A stretch of 64,000 nt of DNA from Agarophyton chilense (Eukaryota; Rhodophyta; Florideophyceae; Gracilariales; Gracilariaceae), in NCBI GenBank assembly GCA_030374765.1, contig JARGXX010000095.1:1240001-1304000 (forward strand). The letters run 5' to 3'. The notes beneath the pieces are model-generated. The model was not told where the DNA came from. It did not search any database and saw nothing but the letters and a program-made list of their open reading frames with translations. Of the stretch, positions 21,739-32,017 are shown piece by piece. Both the position numbers and the translations under genes were made by a program. The number at the start of each line of letters is the position of its first letter. Positions within the stretch are counted from its first letter, which is position 1.

Positions 21739-23400
21739 CTAGATTTGCTTGCACAGCGCCCGCCGGAGTACCGGTATCGACCGAAACGCTCGGTGTGCGA
21801 CCGCGAATGTGCGGGGAGCCCGCAGTTGCTTCCATGCGATGCAAAGCGTCCGTAGGGTCTCGCTTCCCGGCTTCGGGTCTTCGAGCGCCTTGGTCCCCCT
21901 TGCGGGGTTGCGTGGCGGTCTGGTTGACCGCCGCGTCCCGCGGGAGCGGATTGGCGTCCGGCGACGATGCCGGTTGCCCGCTCGGGGGCCTTGCCCGGGG
22001 TGTCCGGTTAAACTTCCGTTGCGACGGCGATGCTTCCGCGATTGAGCGGGTCCCCTCCCCCTCCTTAGACGGAGCGACGGGTGATGGTGGGCTAGCCGCA
22101 TGGCGGGTACAGTACCGCTGCGCGGCGCTTGTAAGGGTAGCTGGCCGCGAGGGCCAGGTGTTTCCGGCATTGCCGGTGGTTCCGATAAAATCGGTATATC
22201 GGAGAGACCCCGTGAGGGGTGCGGTACCACGGCGGGGCGTGGTGCCACCGTTGTCCCCGTGGTATCCGAGGCCGTTTCGACGGGGGCTGATGCGTTTTCT
22301 GCCTGCGGCGGTGGGGCGGCTACGATGCGGTCTTGTGAAAGATGTTCGTGGTCGCCGTTCTTGTCCACCACAACGGTGCCGGGGAGGGAGGACACGACCC
22401 GGAACGGACCTTTAGCGACAGGCGAGAGCTTGTGACGCTTGTCGGTCCGGGGGTTGTAGTACTCCTGGCGAACGAACACGTAGGTTCCCAGCTTGGGCGG
22501 TGCCGGTAGTGGTCCGCGTAAGCGGTTATCAAAATCCCGCTTGTAGGCGGCCTGGGCACGTTCCATGGACTTCCGGGCGACCGGTACGAGCTTGGTGAGC
22601 CAGTTTTTCCACTTGAGGCGGTATTGACCCACGTATGGGAAAGAGTTGACCCTGTGTTGGGGTTCGACCGCCACTGGCGGGGGTGTCCTGGAGAGCACAA
22701 GCTCGAAGGGAGTCAGACCAGTTGTCCGGTGAACCTGCGTGTTGTAGGCGTAGGTGATAGCCTCAGAATAAATGTTCCACGTCATTGGGTGATGGGATAC
22801 GTGGGAGCGTAGCGACGCGAGTAGGGTGCGGTTGAAGCGTTCCACCTGCCCGTTTGTTTGTGGGTGGTAGGTGGTAGTGAACAGGTTCTTGACGTCGAGG
22901 ATGCGGCAGACGTCCTGAAAGAACTTAGAGGCGAACTGCTTACCGTTATCGGATAGAACCTTTATCGGAGGGCCATAAACGAACGCCCAGTGCGTAACGA
23001 AGGCGTTCGCAACCGTGAAAGCGGTGATCTTCCGTAAAGGTATGGTGCGCACCAGCTTCGAAAAGCGGTCAGTGATAACCGAGAGGAGCTTGTTTCCCTT
23101 GCTCGTCTTGAGTAGAGGCCCAAGAATGTCGATTGCGACAAACTCGAGGGGCGCCCTTGCGGGGAAAAGCTTCATCCGTTTGGAGTGCTTCCGGAGTTTC
23201 ACCCGGTTCTTTGCGCATTGGGTGCAGGATTGCACCGTAGCGTAGCAATCAACCGCCATAGCGGGCCAATAAAAGTCCCTTCGCAGGGTTAGATAAAGTT
23301 TTCTCCCACCGGAGTGTCCCCCGAGGGTCAGGTAGTGTGAGAGGTGGAGCACCCTGGTTTGCAGGGTGTGGGGGACCACGATCTGGGATCGGTGGTCCAC
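21739..23400 (-). pseudogene. Element 1 integrase
   Basis: The upper part shows the zinc-binding HHCC region (HLSHYLTLGGHSG, then SCTQCAKNR) and the DDE core (FVAIDILGPL, VLSDNGKQF, YHPQTNGQVERFNRTL). A GPY/F-type module (KLSPVAKGPFRVV) lies near 22420. The family joins the DNA copy to the host chromosome. The lower part is low-complexity. Confidence 0.9.
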
Positions 23401-23502
23401 CGTCCGGACGAGGTAACCGATGGCGTTTACCTCGAACGGGAGGTCCTCTCCACTGTTTAGGCGGGCCCGTATGCGCGTGCAGAACGGGTCGCCGAACTGT
23501 TC

Positions 23503-26205
23503 TCAGATCATCTCCTCGGTGGAGATGGGTACAAAGGTCCCGGGTACGGGTGTTTCATTCTCGCGCGCTGCGAGTAGCTCATCCATTTCCATGGTGTCTT
23601 CCCCGGTTTCGGGCCAATCCGACTCCGTCGGTGTTTCCCCTTCCAAGGTAAAGCACGAGATCTCGTCGACCTCCGGGTCGGCAAGTGCTTCACCTGTCGT
23701 AGGTAATCGAGAGAGGGCGTCTGCTTGGGTGTTCTGGACACCCTTTTTGTAGACGACCTCGAAGTCGAATTCCGCTAAGCGGAGGCGCCACTGCATTAAG
23801 AGGCCAGAAGGATCTGCGATGTTCAGCAGCCACCTCAACGAGGCATGGTCCGTGTACACGGTGAAATGAACGCCCATGAGGTATGGGCGCAGAGTGGATA
23901 GCGCCCAGACCACTGCGAGGCACTCCTTCTCGGAGACCGAGTAGTTGCGCTCGTGGACGTTCAGCGTGCGGGACCAATAGCCAATTGGTTTGCGTTCCCC
24001 CTCGGGGGTGGTTTGGAACAGTGCGCAGCCCACCTGGTGGTCGCTCGCGTCGGTGTCGATGGAGTAGGGAAGCCCAGGTTTGGGAAAGGATAGGATGGGA
24101 GCTGTCGTAACTGCCTTCATCAAGGAGCGAAAAGATTCCGACTGATCGGTGGTAAATGGCGCAAGCTTCGGTGGCTGGCCCTTCCGCAGTAGCGCGTTTA
24201 GCGGAGCGGCGATATCCGAGAAACTCGGTATAAACCGTCGATAGACGTTGACCAGACCTAAAAAGGATCGGAGCTCCGTTTGAGTACGGGGCTCCTTCGC
24301 CTCACAGAGGGACTTGATATGAACTTGTTCGATCATTAACCGTCCTGGACGGATGACGTGCCCGAGATACTTCACCGTGTCGGTGAAGAACTCGCACTTC
24401 CTCAACTTGAGGGTTATTCCTGCGTCTCGCAGTATGGTCATCACGTCCCGCACGTGGGTCAGGTGATCGTTTAGGTTTATGGAAAAGACAATGATGTCGT
24501 CCAAGTAGACAAGGCACGTGCGCCACTTGAAACGCGACATCAGTATGTCTATTGCCCTTTGAAAGGTGGCCGGTGCATTGGTTAAACCAGACGGCATCCG
24601 CTTGAAGCGGTAGGAACCCGAGTGGCAAACAAACGCGGTTTTGTCTCGGTCCTCTTCCCGGACTGGGACTTGCCAGTAGCCCCAGTTAGCATCCAGAGCC
24701 GTAAACACGGTAGCGTCCCCGAGCGAGTCTATACGCTCGTCCATGCGCGGAATCGGGTAGGTGTCCCTCACGGTGACGGCATTGAGGCGGCGGTAGTCAA
24801 CGCAAAACCGCCACGTGCCGTCAGCCTTGAGGGCCAGCACCACCGTTGAAGCCCAAAGAGATTGGGCGGGCTCGATGACTCCAGCACGGAGCATCCTGTC
24901 CACCTGAAATTCTTCCTCCTCCCGAACTTTCGGTCCCGCCCTGTAAGGGGGTTGTGCAACCGGACGTGCGTCCGGTAGCAAGTCTATCCGATGTTCGGTT
25001 GTATTGATCTCACCCACTGAGCCGTCCCACATTGTGGTAAACTCGCGTAGCATTCCGCGTAAGCGGTCCCGGTGTGAGACCGGTACATGACTCAGGTCCA
25101 GGTCCTCGAGGGCCTTGATCGGGTCTATCTTATCGTAGCTCGTGGGCTGTGCCCTGGTGTCAGATGTGGGAACCGACGAGGTCGGAAATGCATCCGTCTT
25201 GACGGTTTTATCGAGCGCCAACGGCTGTGCCTCCCCGGAGGTTTCTGCACCGGATGCCGGGAGACCATCCTCGGTGGAGGGAGTTATTCCGAGTACTTCG
25301 GCAGCCGTCAACTTTGTAGGGAGCATCGCGAGCGGGTGTGGCGTCACAGACCCAATGACTTGGTTCTTTGCCAGCGTCTGGGGAGCCTTTCCCAGATTGG
25401 CAACCAACACCCTGAAAGGGGAATTCGGCGTGACTTGCACGATTCCGTTCGCAACGGTTAACTGAAATTTCTCGTACAACGAGGGCAAGGGCTGAACAAC
25501 CCGAAGGCCGTGTTGACGGAAGTTGACTGAAACCATAACCTGGCTCTCCGGGGGTATGGTGACTGACGAGGGAACACGTAGCTTCGTAGAATCCCGGTCC
25601 GCCGGTGTGGGTTCCTGCGCAGCAGGTAGAGGAACGTGTTTCCTCGATGCCCGCTTCAGCAGTTGACGAACAATGGGGACGGTCGATCCGTTCTCAAGTT
25701 CCACCTGCTTAAGGCGCGGGCGGATGGCGTCGACAAACCTGTCGCAGTAGTCACATCCCAGTATAACTGGCGCGGCCAGCGAGCGGCACACAATAAAAGT
25801 TAGTTTAACCACCATCCGCCCTAGCCTGACGACCAGGTCGATCACACCAGGCGTTTTCAACGGGTTGTTATTGGCGTCTGAGACGTCGGGTACCGTGTCA
25901 GAACGGATGAGTGACCGCAATGGCGGGGGTAAAACCGATTCCACAATAAAGTTCGGCCCAGCACCTGTATCCAGGACAGTGAGATATCTGACCATAAACT
26001 GCGTGTGCAGACCAAGGTCAGCGTAAACCTTGTAGTTACTCTTGGCAATTACCAAGACTCTATCCGGGATCCGGTTATTTCTAATCCGTATCCACGGCCG
26101 ACGCAAAACACCGAGGTGTTTAGAGTCCGCGTCTGCGGTGTCATTCCTTGTCAGGATTTTCACCGGGGAGCGAGGCATCGGCGCCTCGGGCGTCGTCAGC
26201 CTCAA
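23503..26205 (-). CDS. Element 1 protease, reverse transcriptase and RNase H
   Basis: A 900-codon open frame. An aspartic protease (TVLDTGAGPNFI) lies near residue 80. Reverse transcriptase runs from about residue 430 (FCVDYRRLNAVTVRD, then FKRMPSGLTNAPATFQ, then the catalytic YLDDI). RNase H begins at YSIDTDASDHQVGCALF and includes FTVYTDHASLRWLL. The order protease-RT-RNase H, with integrase downstream, defines Ty3/gypsy. Confidence 0.95.
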   Translation of the reverse strand: MRLTTPEAPMPRSPVKILTRNDTADADSKHLGVLRRPWIRIRNNRIPDRVLVIAKSNYKVYADLGLHTQFMVRYLTVLDTGAGPNFIVESVLPPPLRSLIRSDTVPDVSDANNNPLKTPGVIDLVVRLGRMVVKLTFIVCRSLAAPVILGCDYCDRFVDAIRPRLKQVELENGSTVPIVRQLLKRASRKHVPLPAAQEPTPADRDSTKLRVPSSVTIPPESQVMVSVNFRQHGLRVVQPLPSLYEKFQLTVANGIVQVTPNSPFRVLVANLGKAPQTLAKNQVIGSVTPHPLAMLPTKLTAAEVLGITPSTEDGLPASGAETSGEAQPLALDKTVKTDAFPTSSVPTSDTRAQPTSYDKIDPIKALEDLDLSHVPVSHRDRLRGMLREFTTMWDGSVGEINTTEHRIDLLPDARPVAQPPYRAGPKVREEEEFQVDRMLRAGVIEPAQSLWASTVVLALKADGTWRFCVDYRRLNAVTVRDTYPIPRMDERIDSLGDATVFTALDANWGYWQVPVREEDRDKTAFVCHSGSYRFKRMPSGLTNAPATFQRAIDILMSRFKWRTCLVYLDDIIVFSINLNDHLTHVRDVMTILRDAGITLKLRKCEFFTDTVKYLGHVIRPGRLMIEQVHIKSLCEAKEPRTQTELRSFLGLVNVYRRFIPSFSDIAAPLNALLRKGQPPKLAPFTTDQSESFRSLMKAVTTAPILSFPKPGLPYSIDTDASDHQVGCALFQTTPEGERKPIGYWSRTLNVHERNYSVSEKECLAVVWALSTLRPYLMGVHFTVYTDHASLRWLLNIADPSGLLMQWRLRLAEFDFEVVYKKGVQNTQADALSRLPTTGEALADPEVDEISCFTLEGETPTESDWPETGEDTMEMDELLAARENETPVPGTFVPISTEEMI

Positions 26206-26240
26206 CTCTGAGGACGCCTCTCCCGAAGGGGAGACTCCCT

Positions 26241-28362
26241 CTATTCTTTTCCCTGTACAGGGTCCTGGTCGGGCGAAGGCCCGACTTCCTCTGCAACGAG
26301 TGCATGATTCCGTTGCATGGTAGCTACCGCAGGAGCGGGTTGAGATCCACCAGCGTGGTTTGGCTCTGGTGCGGCGCCTGCCGGCTGAGCCGGTTTGTAC
26401 CGAGAATTCGGAGTGTGAGCCAATGCGTTGGGGAAGTCCGTCTTCGCGCGGAGATATGACGTGAGTGGCACGGAGCCCTTCTCCTGCGGGGAGAGGGCTT
26501 CGTAATTATCCACCACTCGCACCATATCGCGTAGCGATAAAAGGCATTGCGGGGAGGTGTGCCCACGCGCGTAGCACAAGTGGCACACGAACGTCACTCC
26601 GGCGTTTCGCGGTACGGCATTCCGAGCATCGGTGTATCTTCCGGGTTCCCGGTTTCCAACCCATCCAGGGCGCTGACTTCGTGTCATTCCGTTCGAGTGC
26701 GACATACGGGGGGCCGGAGTGCGGCGGTCATTAAGATCAAAAACCTGCCCGTTCTCCGTGTCCCTTGCCGTTGAGTCAACCGAGCCATCCGTCGTAGACG
26801 GTAATCCCGTTGTCGGAATAGATAAACCATCGTGATGGATGACATTCATATTGTCATAACCCTGTTTAGGGATGCCATCCGTCGCAAATGACGGTGAAGA
26901 AGAGTCCGACTCAAGCAGCAATGCCTTAGCGGCCTTCGACCGGATTCCCGGATTGCGTGCACGTAGTGCATCTCCCTCTGCGCGGGCAAACTGTACGAGT
27001 TCAAGGTAGGTCACCTTCGGCTCTTGTTCCCTGTAACGGGCGACAAGAGCCTTGATGGCTGGATCCAAGCCATCAATGAACATCGTACAGCGTTCCCCAG
27101 CGGGGTATACATTACCACAACGGTGAAAAGCCTTATTCAGGAGTACCGAGTGATCGGTCTCGAGCTCGCCGGAGCGTTGTCGAGTGTCTCGCAAAGCGAG
27201 TATCGCCGCTTGTATCGCGGAGTTGGTCGCGTAGGAACGCAGGAGGTACTGCACGGCCTCGGGCCAACAGGTCACACCTCCTTCGGGGGCTCGCGACAAG
27301 CCCCGAACCGACAAAAACTGATCTTCAGCGACACCCCGTAGAAAGTAGGGTAGCGCCACATAGGCTTGTCCTTCGTTCATTCCGAGTATATCGGCTTCCG
27401 CTACAAAGCGGTGTAGGAAATCCAAGACCAGAATTGGATCATCCCCAGTAAAACGACTGGTTACGAAGTGAAAGCTGCATCCGCTTTATGCAGTCTTTCA
27501 CTTTACCCGTGTCACGCGGTGTCTGACCTAAAGAGGAATCTTCTAGCCGGTAATACCGGTAGGACAGGAGTGTCCTGTACAGAGGGTTGGTGGGCTTCAA
27601 GGGTTTGAGGCCCAGATGTCGCCGACCCTTGGGGCGCGACCGGATGGCCCCGTATGTGGCAGAGGACCGCTTTGAGCGGGAAGAGCGCCCATAACGATTC
27701 TGTGGGTCATCGCTCAGCGACGAATCGGAACTCTCCGAGTCACTCGGTTTACCGTCCGACTCATATGATGAGTCGGACGGGTGTCCGTGCTTACGGTTAG
27801 AATCTCGGTTCTTCCGGCTCTTCTGGTTCCGCGACTGGGTCTCTCGATGAGAGACAACCGGTCTAGCCGCGTTCGCGGGCGAGGTTAACGTCCTCTCGAC
27901 CGACTCAAGTCGGCTTCGGAGACGCTCGAAGCGATTCTCCATACCTTCTGCGAAGGAAGACGGAGCGCCAAAACACTCGAGTAGTGTATTGACGTTCGAC
28001 CGCAATACGCGGATATTCTCGGCTAACTCACTTGGAGGGGGGTTAGCGAGGCTTCCTCGTAAAGAGGTGAACTCCCTCGAGAGTGTATAGTGAGCAGCCC
28101 GCAGGGAGCGGAGCTGCTCTTGCAAGCGTACAGTCCGCGCTTGGTCGACCAACCGCGGAGGCGGAGAAACCACCGTTGCGACAGTCGTTAACCCGGAATC
28201 GGGCTGCGGGTCTTCAGTGCCGGTGACCGGTATCTCCCGGAAATCCGGTGTTGGAGCCAGGGCCTGTGGAACATCAGTGCCTCTGGCATCACCGCTTTGG
28301 CAGGAACGGCTGCGTCTTGCAGGAGGCTCCATGCTAGGCTGCTTCCTTGGCATTGGCCACAC
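26241..28362 (-). pseudogene. Element 1 gag region
   Basis: Two frames downstream of the 5' LTR. The first (28362-27439) is basic and serine-rich with a coiled-coil part. The second (27425-26241) has a Retrotrans_gag-like helical region and one CCHC zinc knuckle (CHLCYARGHTSPQC) near 26580. Gag forms the particle and binds the RNA. Confidence 0.8.
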
Positions 28363-28455
28363 CGTCTCGACGGAAGAATAGAAAGAAAACCGGTGAGACC
28401 GGAGAAAACCCGTTAAACGGAAAACAACCTCAGAGAGGACACAAGCGGTCTTGAC

Positions 28456-28473
28456 TTCTAAGTCGGGAGACCA
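28456..28473 (-). promoter_or_regulatory. Element 1 primer-binding site
   Basis: Three bases inside the 5' LTR, the minus strand reads TGGTCTCCCGACTTAGAA. It would pair with the 3' end of a tRNA ending TTCTAAGTCGGGAGACCA. The identical 18 bases occur after the left LTR of element 2. Confidence 0.8.
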
Positions 28474-28476
28474 ATT

Positions 28477-29340
28477 TGTAGGACAATGCCCCCAAGGGGG
28501 AAAACCTACGAAGACGGCCGGATCTTCCTCTCACGAGGTAACCGGCGCGGTAGAGCCCTCCCAGGGATCGGCGCGCAATGCCGGGTGTAAGCCGGAGCCG
28601 AACCGTCGCGACGGGCGCAGGGAGGCTGAAAGAAGCCGAGGATATCCGCCGAAGCGGTGCTTGCGTATCCTCTGAGGAGGCAAAACCCACGAGAGTGGCG
28701 AGCACGAAAGGTGTCAGTGCAAGCCGCAAGAGCTGTAATTGCCCAATGAAGGGGAGGAAAAGGGGAGGAAAAGGGGAACGGAGGCAAGAGGGCGAGGTTG
28801 ACCACGAGTCGCAAGAGGGGACTCGGGAATAGCCGGCACTGCCGGGTGTAGCAAACCTTATACACGGGCAGAACCACGAAAGTGGGAATACATACCCAAC
28901 ACACGAAGGCTGCTTGAACGTCCAAGGGGGTTGGGAAGCCGTGCACCACGGGAAATCCCTCCGTAAGGAGTTGTATATCCGCACAGGCGGTTAGACCCAG
29001 AGCCAAGATCTGGAAGACCAAGATCACCCTTGTTGGGGAGACTTTACTGGACCGGCGGCCGCGAGGCCGGCGGTCTAAGTACTGTTGTCACCGTAGAATA
29101 GAATAAATAAAGTCTATTTTAAATAGCTAAATGTCCGTCTAACAAAACGGCCAATCTGGCGGCCACGTGTCGCGCGGGCGCTGCGGCCTCGCGTATGGCA
29201 CCCGGTCCCGCCGGTGCATCACCGGCGCTCCGGCCATCGCCGTGAAAACGGATTACTCCTACTCATAACGAGGTTGCACGCCGGAGGCTCCGGAAAAAAC
29301 TTAAGTCCCCAAAAACCTCACTGCAGGACGTTGCTCTTCA
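28477..29340 (-). repeat. Element 1 5' LTR (right on the map)
   Basis: 864 bp, running TGTAGGACAATG to GCTCTTCA on the plus strand. It differs from the other LTR by a 24-bp GC-rich segment around 29167-29191 and by scattered single bases. Confidence 0.9.
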
Positions 29341-29345
29341 ACTAC

Positions 29346-29566
29346 CACACAGGCTTTCCCGCGCGTCGACGCCTACCATCGTTCACCTACACAAAATAGG
29401 CTAGTTGTCCCGCCGTTTGCCTCTGCGGGTTTTCACGGTGCCCTGTTACCATCGAGGTTTAATACGTCCACCTTCTAAGGTTGAGCATCAACACGCTCCC
29501 TACGGTTGAGCGTCACTACGCTGCAGAGACAAGACATTAGCATACCCCAGAGGTGATTGTACGACA
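29346..29566 (+). repeat. Element 2 left LTR, second part
   Basis: Continues the LTR interrupted at 17966 and ends TTGTACGACA, matching 37378-37570. Confidence 0.9.
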
Positions 29567-29569
29567 TTT

Positions 29570-29587
29570 TGGTCTCCCGACTTAGAA
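29570..29587 (+). promoter_or_regulatory. Element 2 primer-binding site
   Basis: TGGTCTCCCGACTTAGAA, three bases after the LTR end, identical to the site in element 1. The pairing tRNA would have an acceptor arm starting CTCCCGA. Confidence 0.8.
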
Positions 29588-29590
29588 AGA

Positions 29591-31925
29591 GTGTTTAGGT
29601 TTCGTCGTACCTTCACGGTTCACACGAGATTCGGAGAAGGATTGGACGCTCGTACACCTATTTGGTTTCAGGAAATCCCGCAAAGCAATACAGGATACCA
29701 CTATTGGTCAGAAATGGAACGACCTAAAAGGAATACGCGTGGTGCGAGCGCCCCTCCAAGCCATAAAGGTATTAAAGGAGTCCCATCGGCTCAACCGATT
29801 CTGGAAACCCCCGAGGAGCTTCTCCGACTCCCTCGGGACAAAACCGGAAAGGTACATGTTACGCCGCATATGGCAACGGAACCTCAAAGGGAATTACCCA
29901 TTGAGGTTGCAGCGGAGGAGCTATGGCCTCAGCTCGAAGAGCGAGCGAAAGAACTCGTCACCCTCGCGGTGGAGGATGCATTTACCGTAAAGGAGAAGTC
30001 GGATACCCGGATAGTTCCGATCTCAATGGACGTCGATGCATTTACCCGTATTATGGTTGACCGAGCAGCTCAAGAGCTCTCGGAAAGGATACCTGAAATG
30101 GTGAAATAGTATCTCTTTACAGATGCTAGGGAGCATGTCTACCGCACTGTGCAGGATCTTTGGGTTTCCGAGGGATTCGCAGAATCCCGACCTACACAGA
30201 TGAACATCGCAATGCACATAACACAAGGGTTCCAAATGGGTCATTCAACCCATTCCAAACACTGACCTACTGATAGTGAGTCCCTACGATGTTCAAAGCA
30301 GCGTCCAGAGGTCTCGGGGAAGGTAGATCCTCAAGACATTTATCTGCCACCAATTACTGGTTTCGTTCAAAAGGATACCCATGGAGATGGTCTCAAGGAC
30401 GATTCGTCTGTCTCGTTGGATGAGCGACGGAGAAACCGAAAAAAGAAGAAGCGGAGGACGAAGAGGGGAAAGAATCGAGAGGATGATTCAGACCCCGACT
30501 CGTCAGGCTCCAGTTCCGATACGAGTTCATCGTCGGATGATGACCGTAAAGGTAAGAGGAAGAAGAAAACGAACTGGTCGACGAAGAATTCGTCGAAAAA
30601 GAACCGAAAAGGTAAAAAGCGATACTATGAGTCGCCTTACTCTGATTCGGACACCGAAATGGACCTGGAGTTGCACCAACCCTTGAACGATATGTTCACC
30701 AAAGCGGTTGATTACAGGACTTATCGGTTGATCAACAAGTCGTCTGAATACACCCAAGGGGTGGCTCAGAAGATTACTAAGCACTATAAGAAGCTCAGCT
30801 TCCAAATGGATGACACAACCTTCACAGGTACGGATCCTATTGCGATAATTGAGTTTCTACAGAAGGTCAAGCTTTCATGTGACCAAAATGGTTTTTTCGA
30901 GGGCGCTGCTATGTGGCTATTTCAGTTTTACCTGAAAGGACAAGCATACTACTTGCTGCAGGGTAAGCTCCCCGGCTATACCTTAGCGATGAATGAGGAC
31001 GGCACGCAGATGTTGGAGTCATACCCAGAAATCGTCAATTTCCTTTTGGAAACATACGCCACCGATGAGGTTATCCAAGAGGCTTCCTCGGAAGTCCTCG
31101 CTTACCATCAAAGGTCTGGGCAAACCAAATCGGAGTTTTCGCTCGCGCTTTGGAATCTGGCAACCCGTTGTGGTAATGTGTTCACTACCTCTAGGTTGAA
31201 GTCGCTATTTTCCGACAATGTCGACAAAGAGATCTGTTCCCAGATACGCCACTACCTGGCCACTAACCGAAGGGTAGACTACAATGGTCTGGCTCGATAT
31301 TCCCAGGGCCTTGGAGATACCCTTCGGCTGGGAAAGTGACCAGCCGTGCCTCCAACCTGGAAGGATAAATCGAAAACGTCGGTCTTGAAAATTGAAGATA
31401 CCACAACCTTAGAGGGTAGCTCCCACCTCGAAGTACCTACAGGGACCGCTATTCACTTGGTAGCGACCCAGGGGCGGTTCTCGAAACCTTGGACGGTAGG
31501 AAATTGGTCGTCAACACGTACACCACACTCGGTACAATCGCCGCCAAGTGCGATGAGCTTGCAGAGGATGGCGGGAGCGAGCTTTCATAACTCGCCACCC
31601 ACATCCTACTCCACTGCTCCTACCAACCAGGTTCCGGAGCGCCCCCTCAATGGTAACACGAGACCCCCAAACTGGAGGCCTCGTTTGTTGGTTCTGTCTT
31701 GCGACAGACCATTTGGCAAACAATTGCGCGAACTTACCTCCAGGGATGAGAGACCAGTTGATTCAGGCTCGCAGGCAGAATCACCAACGCCTCTATAAGT
31801 CTTCAACGAAAGCGCCAAATAGGTTCCAACCCCGTATACCGGGACAGGTCAACACCATCGAGGAAACACCAAACTTTGACTCAACCCCTCCCGTACAGGA
31901 GGAAAACGCCGAACGGTTGGCGTAA
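29591..31925 (+). pseudogene. Element 2 gag region
   Basis: Contains a charged segment (about 29700-30110), a run of lysine, arginine and serine (30430-30640), a helical Retrotrans_gag-like part (30680-31340) and a CCHC zinc knuckle (CWFCLATDHLANNC) near 31690. It is broken in several places. Confidence 0.8.
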
Positions 31926-32017
31926 TGGCCGAACTCGACCTTCAATTGGAAGGCCAATTGATACCCAGAACCTTGAAGGTGGAATAGAACACGCCACAAC
32001 CATTTTCGGTTTGTCTT

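Larger units (their letters stand above)
17967..29340 (-). mobile_element. Element 1: Ty3/gypsy chromovirus with antisense gene
   Basis: A fossil LTR retrotransposon of 11.4 kb on the minus strand, inserted into the left LTR of element 2. It is flanked by a perfect 5-bp duplication, ACTAC (17962-17966 and 29341-29345). LTRs: 17967-18806 (3') and 28477-29340 (5'). In its own direction it has the primer-binding site, gag, protease-reverse transcriptase-RNase H, integrase and chromodomain. Then comes an antisense gene, a polypurine tract and the 3' LTR. The LTRs look about 97% identical apart from one 24-bp length difference, so it is fairly young. It looks nearly whole in layout, with a few breaks. 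Coding GC is much higher than in the flanking Tc1 DNA. Confidence 0.92.

Noticed and set aside
21621-22415. 264-codon plus-strand frame opposite to the element 1 integrase tail
   Set aside because: A GC-rich shadow of the minus-strand pol region with no domain.
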